From Acetobacter senegalensis (GTDB lineage: Bacteria; Pseudomonadota; Alphaproteobacteria; Acetobacterales; Acetobacteraceae), in the NCBI RefSeq assembly GCF_001580995.1, contig NZ_LHZU01000136.1, forward strand, positions 25,996 to 89,995: a stretch of 64,000 bases of DNA, in the 5' to 3' direction. A model generated the notes under the pieces. It saw nothing but the letters and a program-made list of their open reading frames with translations, was not told the origin of the DNA and ran no database searches. Every line of letters starts with the position of its first letter. The stretch's first letter is position 1. Shown one piece after another: positions 17,882 through 27,253 of this stretch. Made by a program: the position numbers and the translations under genes.

Positions 17882-18415
17882 ATGTCTGATACAGCAATTC
17901 TTGGTGGTGGATGTTTCTGGTGTGTCGAGGCCGTTTTACGGGACATGCGCGGCATTTTATCCCTGACACCTGGCTATGCGGGCGGCTCCACGGATCACCC
18001 AACATACAAGCAAGTATGCAGCGGAAATACAGGGCACGCTGAAGTTGTTAAGGTCGAGTTTGATCCTCACACCATCAGCTATGACGATTTACTAAGAATT
18101 TTCTTTACCCTGCATGATCCGACAACGCTCAATCGACAGGGCAATGATATCGGCACCCAGTATCGGTCCATCATCTTTTATAAAGATGAGCAGCAGAAAG
18201 AGGTGGCTCTGGCGGTCAGATCTGAAATTGAAAAGCAAAACCTGTGGGAAGCTCCCTTGGTTACCGCGATAGAACCACTCACAACCTTCTGGCCCGCCGA
18301 GGAAATGCACCATGATTACTATGAGCGGAACCCCGGAACTGGCTATTGTGCAGCGGTAATTGCTCCGAAGGTTGCAAAAATGCGGAAAGTGTTTGCCGCT
18401 CGTTATTCCGCATAG
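17882..18415 (+). CDS. msrA: Peptide-methionine (S)-S-oxide reductase MsrA
   Basis: Repairs oxidised methionine in proteins, using thioredoxin for recycling. The 177 aa product has the catalytic 'GGGCFWC' motif with nucleophile C11 and C14, the family blocks 'TPGYAGG', 'YKQVCSGNTGHAEVV' and 'FFTLHDPTTLNRQGNDIGTQ', and 'HHDYYERNP' near the C-terminus. It is a stand-alone MsrA; no MsrB domain is fused. ATG 17882 follows CGGAGAACGA. It is monocistronic and converges with the ABC ATPase gene, only 9 nt separating the two stops. Confidence 0.96.
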   Translation: MSDTAILGGGCFWCVEAVLRDMRGILSLTPGYAGGSTDHPTYKQVCSGNTGHAEVVKVEFDPHTISYDDLLRIFFTLHDPTTLNRQGNDIGTQYRSIIFYKDEQQKEVALAVRSEIEKQNLWEAPLVTAIEPLTTFWPAEEMHHDYYERNPGTGYCAAVIAPKVAKMRKVFAARYSA

Positions 18416-18424
18416 GCGGAATAA

Positions 18425-19780
18425 CTACTCCACACCATCATCTTCCAGAAAAAATCGGTCGCCTTCCTCGTCAAAATCGAACAGTTCGGCAAACCGCGCC
18501 CAGCCCACTACAGTCTGGAGCGTTTGCCGGGCGTAATCGGGGGACATGGAAACTTCCAGTTCATCCCGAAAACGTTCCGCATTGGCGGTATGCGTTGGCC
18601 GTTCGTCCAACACACTGCGAATCGTTTTGACCAAGGGAACGTAGTGGATGAGCGCATGACCCATGATGGCTTTACGTTCATCGAGATCACTCAGAACAAA
18701 ATGAACACCTTCGTTCGTCAGAAGGATGTCGCCGTCTTCAAGCTCAGCAAGACCGAGAAGCTCCAACGATTCTCCCAGCGGAAACAGATCATCAAGTTCA
18801 AGCTGCAATTTTTCGGCTAACATGGGCAGATCTGCCCGACCATTGAGGGGAGGGGCAGCCAGTGCCTCCATCATGCCGATCATCATGGTGATGGAAACCT
18901 GTGGAAGAGCCTTGAATATGGGCTCAGGTTGTGCGGCCTGACCTTGCCCAGACGTGATATCCGCCTCCGAAACAATCGGTGCACGCTGTGTCATGAGAGC
19001 ATAAATATGATCGACAAACTGCCGAAACGCTGAATCTTCCCTGTTCCGAGGATGAGCAAAAGGCACAGACAGAATATGTGCGATCCGCCCGGGATTTGAG
19101 GAAAAAATCATGATCCTGTCGCAGATCAGAACAGCTTCCTCAATATTGTGCGTCACTACCAACATGCCCTGCACGGGTAGTTTATTTTCTGACCAGAGTT
19201 CCACCAGATCGGTACGCAGATTTTCCGCCGTTAGAACATCCAGAGCCGAAAAAGGCTCATCCATCAGGAGAAGGTCAGGCTGCACAACGAGGGCTCTGGC
19301 TAACCCAACGCGCTGCTGCATCCCGCCAGACAGTTCTTTGGGCCACGCGTTCTCGTATCCGCCAAGTCCAATCAGATCTATGGCGTTTTCCACTCGGCGA
19401 TCACGCTCAGCGCCGTGTATCCCCTTCGCTTCCAAACCAAGCGCTACATTTTCCTCCACAGTCATCCATGGGAAAAGTGCGAACGACTGAAAGACCATGG
19501 CAATGCCTGGATCGGGTCCTTCCAGAGGTTTCCCCTGCCACAGCACGTCTCCAGAAGTGGGTGTCAAAAGTCCTGCCAAGATACGCAAAAGCGTGGACTT
19601 TCCAGACCCGGAACGCCCTAGTAGCCCAACAATTTCTCCTGAATGAAGAGAAAGACTCACATCATCCAGAACCTGGAGATCAACAGCACTATCTTTGTGA
19701 TAGGCTTGGGAAATGTGCCGCGCCTCTATCAGGATAGCGCTTTTTGCACCTTCCTGAGCATCAGGAAGAGGGGAGATCAT
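18425..19780 (-). CDS. ABC transporter ATP-binding protein with C-terminal AAA-associated domain
   Basis: ATPase subunit of the nitrate/sulfonate/taurine-type ABC importer family. The N-terminal half (about residues 15-250) has Walker A 'GRSGSGKST', signature 'LSGGMQQRVGLARAL', Walker B 'LLLMDEPFSALD' and an H-loop 'VVTHNIEEAV'. The last 170 or so residues form an added domain, matching the AAA-associated C-terminal extension seen in this subgroup, with a strongly acidic end ('FDEEGDRFFLEDDGVE'). It follows the fused permease by 14 nt. No periplasmic binding protein gene is nearby, so the substrate is unknown. Confidence 0.85.
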   Translation of the reverse strand: MISPLPDAQEGAKSAILIEARHISQAYHKDSAVDLQVLDDVSLSLHSGEIVGLLGRSGSGKSTLLRILAGLLTPTSGDVLWQGKPLEGPDPGIAMVFQSFALFPWMTVEENVALGLEAKGIHGAERDRRVENAIDLIGLGGYENAWPKELSGGMQQRVGLARALVVQPDLLLMDEPFSALDVLTAENLRTDLVELWSENKLPVQGMLVVTHNIEEAVLICDRIMIFSSNPGRIAHILSVPFAHPRNREDSAFRQFVDHIYALMTQRAPIVSEADITSGQGQAAQPEPIFKALPQVSITMMIGMMEALAAPPLNGRADLPMLAEKLQLELDDLFPLGESLELLGLAELEDGDILLTNEGVHFVLSDLDERKAIMGHALIHYVPLVKTIRSVLDERPTHTANAERFRDELEVSMSPDYARQTLQTVVGWARFAELFDFDEEGDRFFLEDDGVE

Positions 19781-19794
19781 ATACCTAATTCCCG

Positions 19795-21543
19795 TCAGCT
19801 AAATTTGAGCCTGCGATAAGCGTATTCTGAAAGTGGACGCCAGACCACCCAGTTCATGGCCATCACAAAAAGAGACATGATGACAACGCCAAGCGCCACC
19901 CGACTGGTAGAGCCTTCAACCGTAGCCTGAGCAATATAGCTACCAATTCCGTGCGCTTTGAGAGTTATATCGCCCCACTGCGCCATTTCTGAAGCAACGG
20001 CCGCATTCCACGCCCCACCGGAAGCTGCCATCACACCAGTAAGATAATAAGGGATGATGCCTGGTAGCATAATCTTACGCCACCATAACATGCCGGAAAC
20101 ATTAAAATTGCGCCCTACTTCCAGCAATGCGCCGGGAAAGGAAGATGTGCCGCCAATAACATTGAACAGAATGTACCACTGAGCCCCCAGGATCATAAGC
20201 GGCGTCAACCAGATATCCGGCACGAGACCAAAGCGGATAATTCCAACCACAAAAATTGGGAAAAACAGATTGGCGGGAAAGGCAGCGCAATATTGCACAA
20301 CAAGTTGAGCGCGTCGCGCTCGTGCAGAATCAAGCCCAAGCCAGACGCCCATAGGCACCCAGATAATCGAGGCCAGACAGACCATGCTCACCACACGCAA
20401 CAGGGTGATGCATCCCAACATAAAAACATGAAGAATTTGCCTCGATGTGTAGAATGCCGAGGCATAAGTGCCTGCCTGCTCTAATGCAGCAAGCAAGATA
20501 ACAGCCCACACGCTCCACCATAACCAGCGAGCAGCCACCGGCTGCCCTTGCTGTGAGGACGGCCTGAATCGCCCCCCCAACGGCAAGGTTCCCAGTTTTC
20601 TGGCCACACCCAAAATCATATCCCCAAGTAAACTCAAAAGCCGCGTATGACGCAGCGTTCTGAGTATCCACGGTTCTGGGACGCTCGCTGTCGATGGGCC
20701 GGCTTCCAGACGGAAGCGCGTCGCCCAAGAAGCCAAAGGTCGGAATACGATCTGATCATAGGCAAGGATAACCAGAAGCATTGCTACGATCGCGGCAAGA
20801 ACCGCCCAAATATTACGCTGGGTGATAGCCACCCCCACGTAAGAGCCGATCCCCGGCAGCACAATGTGGGTATTTCCCACAGTAATGGTCTCTGAATAGA
20901 CAACCATAAACCACCCGCCAGCCATGGACATCATGGAGTTCCACACCAGCGACGGAACAGCACATGGCACTTCCAACCGCCAGAATTTTTGCCAGCTTGT
21001 CAGCCCAAAACAGCGTGCGGCTTCCTCCAGTTCATCAGGCACATTCTTGAGAGACTGATACATGCCCAAAGCCAAATTCCAGGCCTGGCTGGTGAAAATG
21101 GTGAAAATGGCGGCAAATTCAGCCCCAAGCACCCGTCCCGGAAACAGTCCAAGGAAAAAGGTCACGGTGAAAGTCAGAAAGCCAAGAATAGGGACAGACT
21201 GCAAGACATCCAGCAAAGGGATGAGCACCTGCTCCGCCCGACGGTTCTTGGCGGCCAGTGTGGCGTAAGAAAATGTAAAAACAAGGGAAAGCGCTAAGGC
21301 CGCAAACATCCGCAACGTTGTACGAAGCGCATAGCCCGGCAGATAAGCAACATTCAGATGGAGGGGCGCCATGGTGGGAGAAGAAAGGGGCGCAAGCATG
21401 TGTCGCACCGAATTCCCAACCAGGATGGCAACCCCAACCACACACACCAGCAAGAGCGCATCAAGGCTATTCAGATGGCGGACGGAAAGGGAAGAAAAAG
21501 ATGCTTGGGGTCTAAAAGAAGTCTCGGGTTTGGTCGCCGTCAT
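19795..21543 (-). CDS. Fused ABC transporter permease, two MetI-like halves
   Basis: A 582 aa inner-membrane protein with two BPD-type permease halves in one chain, about 12 hydrophobic segments in all. Each half has an EAA-loop for ATPase docking: '[20 protein letters not shown]' in the first and the degenerate '[19 protein letters not shown]' in the second. A linker of about 60 residues near 280-340 separates the halves. Such fused permeases pair with an ATPase bearing a C-terminal extension, as found next door. The start ATG overlaps the dut stop by 4 nt, so it is coupled to ubiE-coaBC-dut. Substrate unknown. Confidence 0.85.
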   Translation of the reverse strand: MTATKPETSFRPQASFSSLSVRHLNSLDALLLVCVVGVAILVGNSVRHMLAPLSSPTMAPLHLNVAYLPGYALRTTLRMFAALALSLVFTFSYATLAAKNRRAEQVLIPLLDVLQSVPILGFLTFTVTFFLGLFPGRVLGAEFAAIFTIFTSQAWNLALGMYQSLKNVPDELEEAARCFGLTSWQKFWRLEVPCAVPSLVWNSMMSMAGGWFMVVYSETITVGNTHIVLPGIGSYVGVAITQRNIWAVLAAIVAMLLVILAYDQIVFRPLASWATRFRLEAGPSTASVPEPWILRTLRHTRLLSLLGDMILGVARKLGTLPLGGRFRPSSQQGQPVAARWLWWSVWAVILLAALEQAGTYASAFYTSRQILHVFMLGCITLLRVVSMVCLASIIWVPMGVWLGLDSARARRAQLVVQYCAAFPANLFFPIFVVGIIRFGLVPDIWLTPLMILGAQWYILFNVIGGTSSFPGALLEVGRNFNVSGMLWWRKIMLPGIIPYYLTGVMAASGGAWNAAVASEMAQWGDITLKAHGIGSYIAQATVEGSTSRVALGVVIMSLFVMAMNWVVWRPLSEYAYRRLKFS

Positions 21544-22019
21544 GGCAAACCTGTTCCTGTACTGCCAAAGCCACCGCTACCGCGTTCTGTTTCATCCAAT
21601 TCAGCGCATTCAGCCCATGACACACGCTCCACGGGGGCAATGACGGCCTGGGCAATACGCATACCGCGTTCAACCGTAAAAGCCCGCTCGCCCGCATTGA
21701 GCATGATCACCCCGACTTCTCCGCGATAATCCTCATCTATGGTGCCAGGAGAATTGGGAAGAATAATTCCGTGCTTGAGCGCCAAACCGGAGCGGGGACG
21801 AACCTGTAATTCGTAACCAGGAGGGAGAGCAATACGCAGCCCGGTCGGCACCAGAGCACGCCCCCCAGGCGGTAGTGTGACAGGCTCTTCAACCGCTGCC
21901 ACAAGATCCATACCTGCAGCCCCGGCTGTCGCGTAGGAAGGAAGAGGAAGATCCTGAGCATGCGCAAGGCGCTGAACCCGCACTGTAAGGCCGGTATTCC
22001 GGGAATCAGGTGCGGGCAT
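21540..22019 (-). CDS. dut: Deoxyuridine 5'-triphosphate nucleotidohydrolase (dUTPase)
   Basis: Hydrolyses dUTP to dUMP and pyrophosphate, keeping uracil out of DNA and feeding dTMP synthesis. The 159 aa trimeric-type product has the conserved motifs in order: 'AGAAGMDL', '[12 protein letters not shown]', '[17 protein letters not shown]' and the Gly-rich C-terminal arm '[10 protein letters not shown]' that closes the active site. Normal length. It lies 20 nt after coaBC and overlaps the ABC permease start by 4 nt. The coaBC-dut pairing is common in Proteobacteria. Confidence 0.96.
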   Translation of the reverse strand: MPAPDSRNTGLTVRVQRLAHAQDLPLPSYATAGAAGMDLVAAVEEPVTLPPGGRALVPTGLRIALPPGYELQVRPRSGLALKHGIILPNSPGTIDEDYRGEVGVIMLNAGERAFTVERGMRIAQAVIAPVERVSWAECAELDETERGSGGFGSTGTGLP

Positions 22020-22039
22020 TTATGTACTCCATCTGTGGT

Positions 22040-23278
22040 TTAGAAATCAGATTTACTACAAAACCAATCTGAAATGGAGAGGGCAAGCCTGCACGCCACC
22101 TCTTCTTTTGTCATGCGTGGCCAGTATTCAACACCATCTTGCGTTATGAGCAGAATCTGGTTTTCGAGGCCACCCATCACATTGGCAGCCGGACTGACGT
22201 CGTTCGCAACAATCCAGTCACACCCTTTGCGTGCCCGTTTGGCGATAGCATAGGATTCCACGTTTTCCGTCTCGGCCGCGAACCCTACAACGAGACGCGG
22301 CCGAGAGGCGGATGGCATGGAAAGATCAGCAAGAATGTCTGGATTGGCCACCAGAGAAAGCGGCGCAGGCACATCGCTACGGTCTTTCTTTTTCATCTTC
22401 TGGTTCGCTTCGGAAGCAGGCCGCCAGTCAGCCACTGCCGCCGTGCAAACAGCAATGTCCTGAGGTGGAAGCCCCATGACGGTCGCCTGCATATCGCGGG
22501 CAGTTTCACAGGGAATCACCTCAACCCCTGCCGGAGCCCGTAATTCCGTTGGTCCACTGACTAATGTGACATCCGCACCCAAATCAGCCAAGGCATCCGC
22601 TATGGCGTAACCTTGCCGACCCGACGAGCGATTTGCCAGATAACGGACGGGATCAAGCGGTTCATGCGTTGGTCCTGCCGTGACCACCACTTTCTTTCCC
22701 GCCAGAGGAGTTTCCTCTTGCCGCGCACGCTGCCGGAAAAAACCGATTACCGCATCCATTACATCGTTCGGCTCAGCCATACGTCCGGGCCCAAATTCTC
22801 CACAGGCCATCGGCCCTTCTACAGGAGGGACCATGATTACGCCTCGCTGGGCCAACACTGTCAGATTTGCTTGTGTCGCAGCATGGCTCCACATACGCAC
22901 GTTCATGGCGGGAGCGATCATGACAGGCGCATCTGTTGCCAGAAGAACCGTACTGGCCAGATCATCCGCCAAACCATGAGCCATTTTTGCCAGCAGATTA
23001 GCTGAGGCAGGACATACCACGATAAGATCAGAGGAGCGGGAGAGGGCAATGTGCCCCATTTCCTGCTCGGCTGTCAGCGAAAATAGGGCGGTATGTACAG
23101 GTTGCCCCGTCAGGGCCTGAAGGGTGAGGGGAGTAACAAACTGGCTCCCCCCGTCGGTAAGCACACAACGCACCTGCACATTCGCCAACATGAGCAGCCG
23201 TATCAATTCCGGCACCTTGAATGCCGCAATGCTTCCGCTCACAACCAGCAAGACGGAACGACGAGGCTGCTCGGTCAT
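22040..23278 (-). CDS. coaBC: Bifunctional CoaBC: phosphopantothenoylcysteine synthetase/decarboxylase
   Basis: Two consecutive steps of coenzyme A synthesis. The product (412 aa from ATG 23278) has an N-terminal flavoprotein decarboxylase with 'GSIAAFKVPELIR' near residue 15, 'VCPASANLLAKMAHG' and the PxMNxxMW motif in 'APAMNVRMW'. A C-terminal synthetase domain follows with 'VTAGPTHEPLDPVRYLANRS' and 'GFAAETEN'. An in-frame TTG at 23296 would overlap ubiE; ATG 23278 begins 5 nt after the ubiE stop and is preferred. Operon ubiE-coaBC-dut on the minus strand. Confidence 0.95.
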   Translation of the reverse strand: MTEQPRRSVLLVVSGSIAAFKVPELIRLLMLANVQVRCVLTDGGSQFVTPLTLQALTGQPVHTALFSLTAEQEMGHIALSRSSDLIVVCPASANLLAKMAHGLADDLASTVLLATDAPVMIAPAMNVRMWSHAATQANLTVLAQRGVIMVPPVEGPMACGEFGPGRMAEPNDVMDAVIGFFRQRARQEETPLAGKKVVVTAGPTHEPLDPVRYLANRSSGRQGYAIADALADLGADVTLVSGPTELRAPAGVEVIPCETARDMQATVMGLPPQDIAVCTAAVADWRPASEANQKMKKKDRSDVPAPLSLVANPDILADLSMPSASRPRLVVGFAAETENVESYAIAKRARKGCDWIVANDVSPAANVMGGLENQILLITQDGVEYWPRMTKEEVACRLALSISDWFCSKSDF

Positions 23279-23283
23279 GCTGC

Positions 23284-24072
23284 TTACAGACGCCAACCAG
23301 AATGGATGGCGGCAATACCTCCCGAGAGCGACTGGTAGCGAACATGGGAGAGGCCAGCTTCGCGGAACATATCCGCCAATGTTTCCTGATCAGGGAACAT
23401 ACGGATGCTCTCTGCCAAATACTGATAGCTTTCACGGTCCTTGGCTACCAAATTCCCCATAGCGGGAAGAACCTTGAAGGACCACGCATCATAAATAGGA
23501 GAGAGCGCAGCCACCTGAACGCGCGAGAACTCAAGGCACATAAAACGCCCACCGGGCCGCAGAACGCGCCGCGCCTCACGAATAACAGCCAGCTTATCTG
23601 TGCAGTTCCGGAGCCCGAACGCAATTGAAACGCGGTCCACAGACATATCCTTGAGCGGTATCGCCTCCGCATCAACCACACAAAAGGACAAATCGGACAC
23701 GAACCCGCGGCTCACCGCACGATCCCGCCCAACTGCCAGCATACTGGCGTTGATGTCCGTCATAATAGCTGGGCCGCCGCCGCCTTTGAGCCAGCCGAAA
23801 GTGATGTCGCCTGTGCCGCCAGCCAGATCCAGCAGGGACAGCCCCGGCTGAGGGCCAAGTTCCGTCACGAATATCCGTTTCCAGACACGATGGATGCCCA
23901 GGGACATCAAATCGTTCATCACATCGTATTTCCCCGCCACGCTATCAAATACGGCGCGAACGAGGGGCTTTTTTTCTTCCTTGCGAACAGAACGGAAACC
24001 AAAATCAGTTTCTTCAGCATGCACGGCGGAAGACTCAGGGGAGGGCGCAAAGCTATTGTCGGTCATGGCCAT
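23284..24072 (-). CDS. ubiE: Ubiquinone/menaquinone C-methyltransferase UbiE
   Basis: SAM-dependent C-methylation of the quinone ring; in acetic acid bacteria the product is ubiquinone. The 262 aa product has the UbiE/COQ5 signatures: 'VFDSVAGKYDVMNDLMSLG' near residue 42, the SAM-binding 'LLDLAGGTGDITF', 'RVSIAFGLRNCTD' and 'RVLRPGGRFMCLEFS'. It has a longer N-terminus (about 30 residues, Ser/Glu-rich) than the E. coli enzyme. Its start lies only 23 nt from that of mutM on the opposite strand. First gene of the minus-strand run leading to coaBC and dut. Confidence 0.95.
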   Translation of the reverse strand: MAMTDNSFAPSPESSAVHAEETDFGFRSVRKEEKKPLVRAVFDSVAGKYDVMNDLMSLGIHRVWKRIFVTELGPQPGLSLLDLAGGTGDITFGWLKGGGGPAIMTDINASMLAVGRDRAVSRGFVSDLSFCVVDAEAIPLKDMSVDRVSIAFGLRNCTDKLAVIREARRVLRPGGRFMCLEFSRVQVAALSPIYDAWSFKVLPAMGNLVAKDRESYQYLAESIRMFPDQETLADMFREAGLSHVRYQSLSGGIAAIHSGWRL

Positions 24073-24095
24073 ACCCTATACCCTGCTTTTTACTC

Positions 24096-24935
24096 ATGCC
24101 GGAACTCCCTGAAGTCGAAACCGTGATGCGTGGTATGCAGATTGCTCTGCAAGGCCGCGTCATTCAAACCGCCATCATTCGCAGATATGATCTGCGATGG
24201 CGGATTTCCGCCGATTTTTCTCAACGTATATCTGGACGCAAGGTTATAGGCTTTCGCCGTCGCGGAAAATATATTCTCATGCGGCTGGCGGGAGATCTGT
24301 CCGTTATCCTGCATTTGGGTATGTCCGGACGCATAGTTCTCGATTCTGATAAGGCACCAGTGCCTCACGAGCATGTGGTGCTTGTTACTGATGACGGAAA
24401 AAGATGCGCCTTTGTTGATCCAAGGCGTTTTGGGATGATCGACGTTCTGCCGACGCCTATGGAGGACACATACCGCCTGCTCGCAGGAATGGGACCCGAA
24501 CCGCTAGACGCCGACTTTTCCTCTTCAACGCTGGAAAATGGCCTCGCGCGCAAAAACGCCTCCATAAAAACGGTTTTGCTTGACCAGAAGATCGTTGCCG
24601 GACTGGGAAATATTTATGTGTGTGAAGCACTGTTCCGCGCTGGCATTCACCCTGAAACACCTGCTGGCACGCTTAAGAAGAAGCAGATCAGACTTCTACA
24701 TGGAGCCATCCAGAGTGTCCTGACAGAAGCCATTGCCGCAGGCGGTTCCAGCCTGAAGGACTATGTCAGGCCCGAAGGTGGTCTGGGCTATTTTCAGCAC
24801 GCATGGAAGGTTTATGCCCGTAAGGGACAGGCATGCCCGGACTGCCCGGGACTTCCTGAATGTGAAGGCGTGCAGCATATGACCCAGGCAGGACGCTCCA
24901 CCTTTTTCTGCCCCCTTCATCAGGGAAAAAGGTAA
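24096..24935 (+). CDS. mutM: Formamidopyrimidine-DNA glycosylase Fpg/MutM
   Basis: Base-excision glycosylase/AP lyase for 8-oxoguanine and formamidopyrimidines. The mature N-terminal proline and Glu of 'PELPEVETV', the '[10 protein letters not shown]' lysine loop, 'HLGMSGR' and 'VDPRRFGM' are intact. The C-terminal zinc finger is unusual: C247-x2-C250, then 21 residues, then C272-x2-H275, so the fourth ligand is His where most Fpg have Cys. The loop is about 5 residues longer and contains an extra C256. 'GRSTFFCP' is kept. It diverges from ubiE at 23 nt. Confidence 0.94.
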   Translation: MPELPEVETVMRGMQIALQGRVIQTAIIRRYDLRWRISADFSQRISGRKVIGFRRRGKYILMRLAGDLSVILHLGMSGRIVLDSDKAPVPHEHVVLVTDDGKRCAFVDPRRFGMIDVLPTPMEDTYRLLAGMGPEPLDADFSSSTLENGLARKNASIKTVLLDQKIVAGLGNIYVCEALFRAGIHPETPAGTLKKKQIRLLHGAIQSVLTEAIAAGGSSLKDYVRPEGGLGYFQHAWKVYARKGQACPDCPGLPECEGVQHMTQAGRSTFFCPLHQGKR

Positions 24936-25065
24936 TTTCCACAGCACTTCCCTGCGAAGATACTTGACTGCGCCTACCTCTCTGGATTACAGCACCGCTA
25001 CTCTTTTGGCCGACGTGGTTTTGCCGCGACGGCGCTCATTTTTTGTGCTGGACAGAATAGAACAC

Positions 25066-25335
25066 ATGGCGAATATCGCTTCAGCGCGTAAGCGCATCCG
25101 GCAGACCGCTAAGCGGACTGCCCGCAACACTGCTCGCAAGTCTCGTATGCGTACCTTCATCAAGAAGGTGGAAACTGCAATTGCGGCTGGCAATCAGGAA
25201 GAAGCTCGCGAAGCTCTGCGCCTGGCCCAGCCGGAAATCCAGCGCGCAGCAACCAAGGGTGTTGTTCATCACAACACTGTGGCCCGCAAGATTTCCCGCC
25301 TCTCCGCCCGCGTTAAAGCTCTGGCCTCTGCCTAA
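25066..25335 (+). CDS. rpsT: 30S ribosomal protein S20
   Basis: Small-subunit protein that binds the 5' domain of 16S rRNA. The 89 aa product is basic and helical with the S20 N-terminus '[17 protein letters not shown]' and ends '[13 protein letters not shown]'; length is exactly typical. ATG 25066 is certain from this N-terminus, although the frame is open upstream to a TTG at 24964. The 130-nt leader after mutM contains TTGACT (24964-24969) as a possible -35, with no good -10. In enterobacteria S20 represses its own translation; a hairpin spans the stop codon here. Confidence 0.96.
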   Translation: MANIASARKRIRQTAKRTARNTARKSRMRTFIKKVETAIAAGNQEEAREALRLAQPEIQRAATKGVVHHNTVARKISRLSARVKALASA

Positions 25336-25347
25336 GCTTTAACGGGC
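25306..25347 (+). repeat. Inverted repeat spanning the rpsT stop codon
   Basis: GCCC (25306-25309) plus GTTAAAGCT (25312-25320), separated by a 2-nt bulge, pair with AGCTTTAACGGGC (25335-25347). The 13-bp stem encloses the last codons and begins at the stop codon. It is distinct from the terminator further down and could protect the mRNA 3' end or affect S20 translation. Confidence 0.5.
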
Positions 25348-25373
25348 CATTGCGGCCTTATTTCTTGCGCTTT

Positions 25374-25415
25374 GACAAAGCCGAATCATCGTTAGGTGGT
25401 TCGGCTTTGTCTTTG
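25374..25415 (+). terminator. Intrinsic terminator of rpsT
   Basis: A perfect 12-bp stem, GACAAAGCCGAA at 25374-25385 with TTCGGCTTTGTC at 25400-25411, and a 14-nt loop, followed by TTTG. It lies 39 nt after the rpsT stop codon. Confidence 0.85.
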
Positions 25416-25666
25416 TACACCACGCAGTCCAGCATGGCTGAAATGATCGGGCAAAAAGGTAGATTTTCGTTGCCCGAGCGTGAGCCTTACATTAGTTTCG
25501 GCAGATAGTCTCAACGCAGGAACAGCGTGCTGTCTGCCTGTCTGGCCGCCTTGTTTCAAAGCGGCATGAGATTTGCCGGAAAAGGCTGCCTGGTTGTCGC
25601 GCAAGCGGCACCCTTATCGTAAATCATGCGCGGCCAACCGCGTTTTATGACCGCTCGGGAGCATAG
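25416..25666 (+). other. dnaA upstream region, no gene or DnaA-box cluster recognised
   Basis: This 251-nt stretch separates the rpsT terminator from dnaA. I see no open frame of note, no copies of the DnaA box TTATCCACA or its complement, and no AT-rich unwinding element, so it does not look like oriC. It presumably holds the dnaA promoter and leader; GGGAG at about 25655-25659 serves as the dnaA ribosome-binding site. Confidence 0.5.
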
Positions 25667-27109
25667 ATGACAATCGGAGTGGACGATGATGAAAGCGCCT
25701 TCTCACGCATGGATGACAGCAAGGCTGTTGAGGAGTCATGGCTTCGCATCTGCTCAAAGCTGAAAGGGGAGGTCGGCGAGGTTGAATATCGCACCTGGTT
25801 GACCAAGATTGCGCTCGGCCCGATTGATGGCGACGAAATCACTCTGCTTCTGCCTACCCGCTTCCTGCGTGACTGGGTTCGCAGCCAATACGGTGACCGG
25901 CTAAGCGAGTTATGGAATCAGGAAATCTCCTCCATCCGCCGTGTCGAGCTTCAGGTCGCTCGCCCCGGAGATCCGGTCGCGCCCCCCATCATGCTGGATG
26001 AACAGGTCTCATCAACAGCACCTACGATGGCTGCTGGCAATGACACGGAAGAAGCGCCGCGCAACCCACCAGAAGTCAAGAGCGACATTGTCGCATCGCT
26101 GGATACACGCTTTACGTTTGATACGTTCGTCGTCGGCAAGCCGAATGAATTTGCCTATGCTTGCGCACGGCGTGTTGCAGAAAAACCATCCAGTGTCGGG
26201 TTCAATCCGCTGTTTCTTTACGGCGGTGTGGGCTTGGGCAAAACGCACCTGATGCACGCCATAGGTGCCGAACTGCTTCAGCGCGGAAACGTTTCTGTTG
26301 CCTATATGTCGGCAGAAAAGTTCATGTACCGCTTTATTGCCGCCATCCGTTCGCAATCCACCATGGAATTCAAGGAGCAACTCCGCTCTGTGGATGTCCT
26401 GATGATTGACGATCTGCAGTTTCTGATCGGCAAGGACAACACGCAGGAAGAGTTCTTCCACACATTTAACGCCTTGGTGGATGCGGGCCGCCAGATTGTG
26501 GTCTCAGCAGATAAATCCCCCTCTGATCTGTCCGGCCTTGAAGACCGGCTGCGCACCCGGCTTGGCTGCGGTATGGTGGCCGATATTCACGCCACAACCT
26601 TTGAATTGCGTATTTCCATTCTGGAAGCCAAGGCCGCAGCATCCGGTGTTGTTGTGCCAGCAAAAGTCCTGGAATTTCTGGCACATAAAATTACGTCTAA
26701 CGTGCGGGAACTGGAAGGCGCTCTTAACCGCCTGATTGCCCATGCCAATCTGTTTGGACGGCCCGTAACGCTGGAAGCGACGCAGGATGTGCTCCATGAC
26801 ATCCTCAAGGCACATGATCGTCGGGTTACAATTGAAGAAATTCAGAAGAAAGTGGCGGAGCACTGGAACATCCGCCTGACGGACATGTCCTCCGCTCGTC
26901 GCGCCCGCGCCGTAGCACGGCCGCGACAGGTGGCGATGTACCTTGCCAAGCAATTAACCAGCCGGTCATTGCCTGAAATCGGCCGTAAGTTCGGTAATCG
27001 CGATCATACAACGGTCATGCACGCCGTCTCACGCGTTGCCGAACTCATGGAGCGGGATGCGGCATTCGCTGAAGATGTGGAGTTGATGCGGCGCATGTTG
27101 GAGAGCTGA
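25667..27109 (+). CDS. dnaA: Chromosomal replication initiator DnaA
   Basis: ATP-dependent initiator of chromosome replication. The 480 aa product has all four domains: domain I (about residues 20-95, with 'EYRTWLTKIALG'), a short variable linker, the AAA+ domain with Walker A 'YGGVGLGKTHLMHAIG' near 190, Walker B 'LMIDDLQF' near 248 and sensor motifs, and the domain IV helix-turn-helix with the DnaA signature 'GNRDHTTVMHAVSRV' near 445. ATG 25667 has a good GGGAG upstream. It is followed by dnaN, recF and gyrB, the ancestral order. Confidence 0.97.
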   Translation: MTIGVDDDESAFSRMDDSKAVEESWLRICSKLKGEVGEVEYRTWLTKIALGPIDGDEITLLLPTRFLRDWVRSQYGDRLSELWNQEISSIRRVELQVARPGDPVAPPIMLDEQVSSTAPTMAAGNDTEEAPRNPPEVKSDIVASLDTRFTFDTFVVGKPNEFAYACARRVAEKPSSVGFNPLFLYGGVGLGKTHLMHAIGAELLQRGNVSVAYMSAEKFMYRFIAAIRSQSTMEFKEQLRSVDVLMIDDLQFLIGKDNTQEEFFHTFNALVDAGRQIVVSADKSPSDLSGLEDRLRTRLGCGMVADIHATTFELRISILEAKAAASGVVVPAKVLEFLAHKITSNVRELEGALNRLIAHANLFGRPVTLEATQDVLHDILKAHDRRVTIEEIQKKVAEHWNIRLTDMSSARRARAVARPRQVAMYLAKQLTSRSLPEIGRKFGNRDHTTVMHAVSRVAELMERDAAFAEDVELMRRMLES

Positions 27110-27158
27110 TTTTTCAGATTTTTCCGGTGGTTGCAGCTTTATTTGCAGTCCACGAGGA

Positions 27159-27186
27159 TTGACTGATTTGAGCCGGCTGATAGGTT
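27159..27186 (+). promoter_or_regulatory. Possible dnaN promoter
   Basis: TTGACT at 27159-27164 and TAGGTT at 27181-27186 are separated by 16 nt, in the 144-nt gap between dnaA and dnaN. The -35 matches well and the -10 weakly, so this is a tentative call. Confidence 0.3.
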
Positions 27187-27253
27187 TTGGCGGAATGATT
27201 TTCAGGCTCCCATGAATTCCCGCCGGGGGCTGGCACGCAGGGAAGAGGCATAG

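Noticed and set aside
25416..25666. Chromosomal origin next to dnaA
   Set aside because: No DnaA-box copies or AT-rich unwinding element were found on reading both strands.
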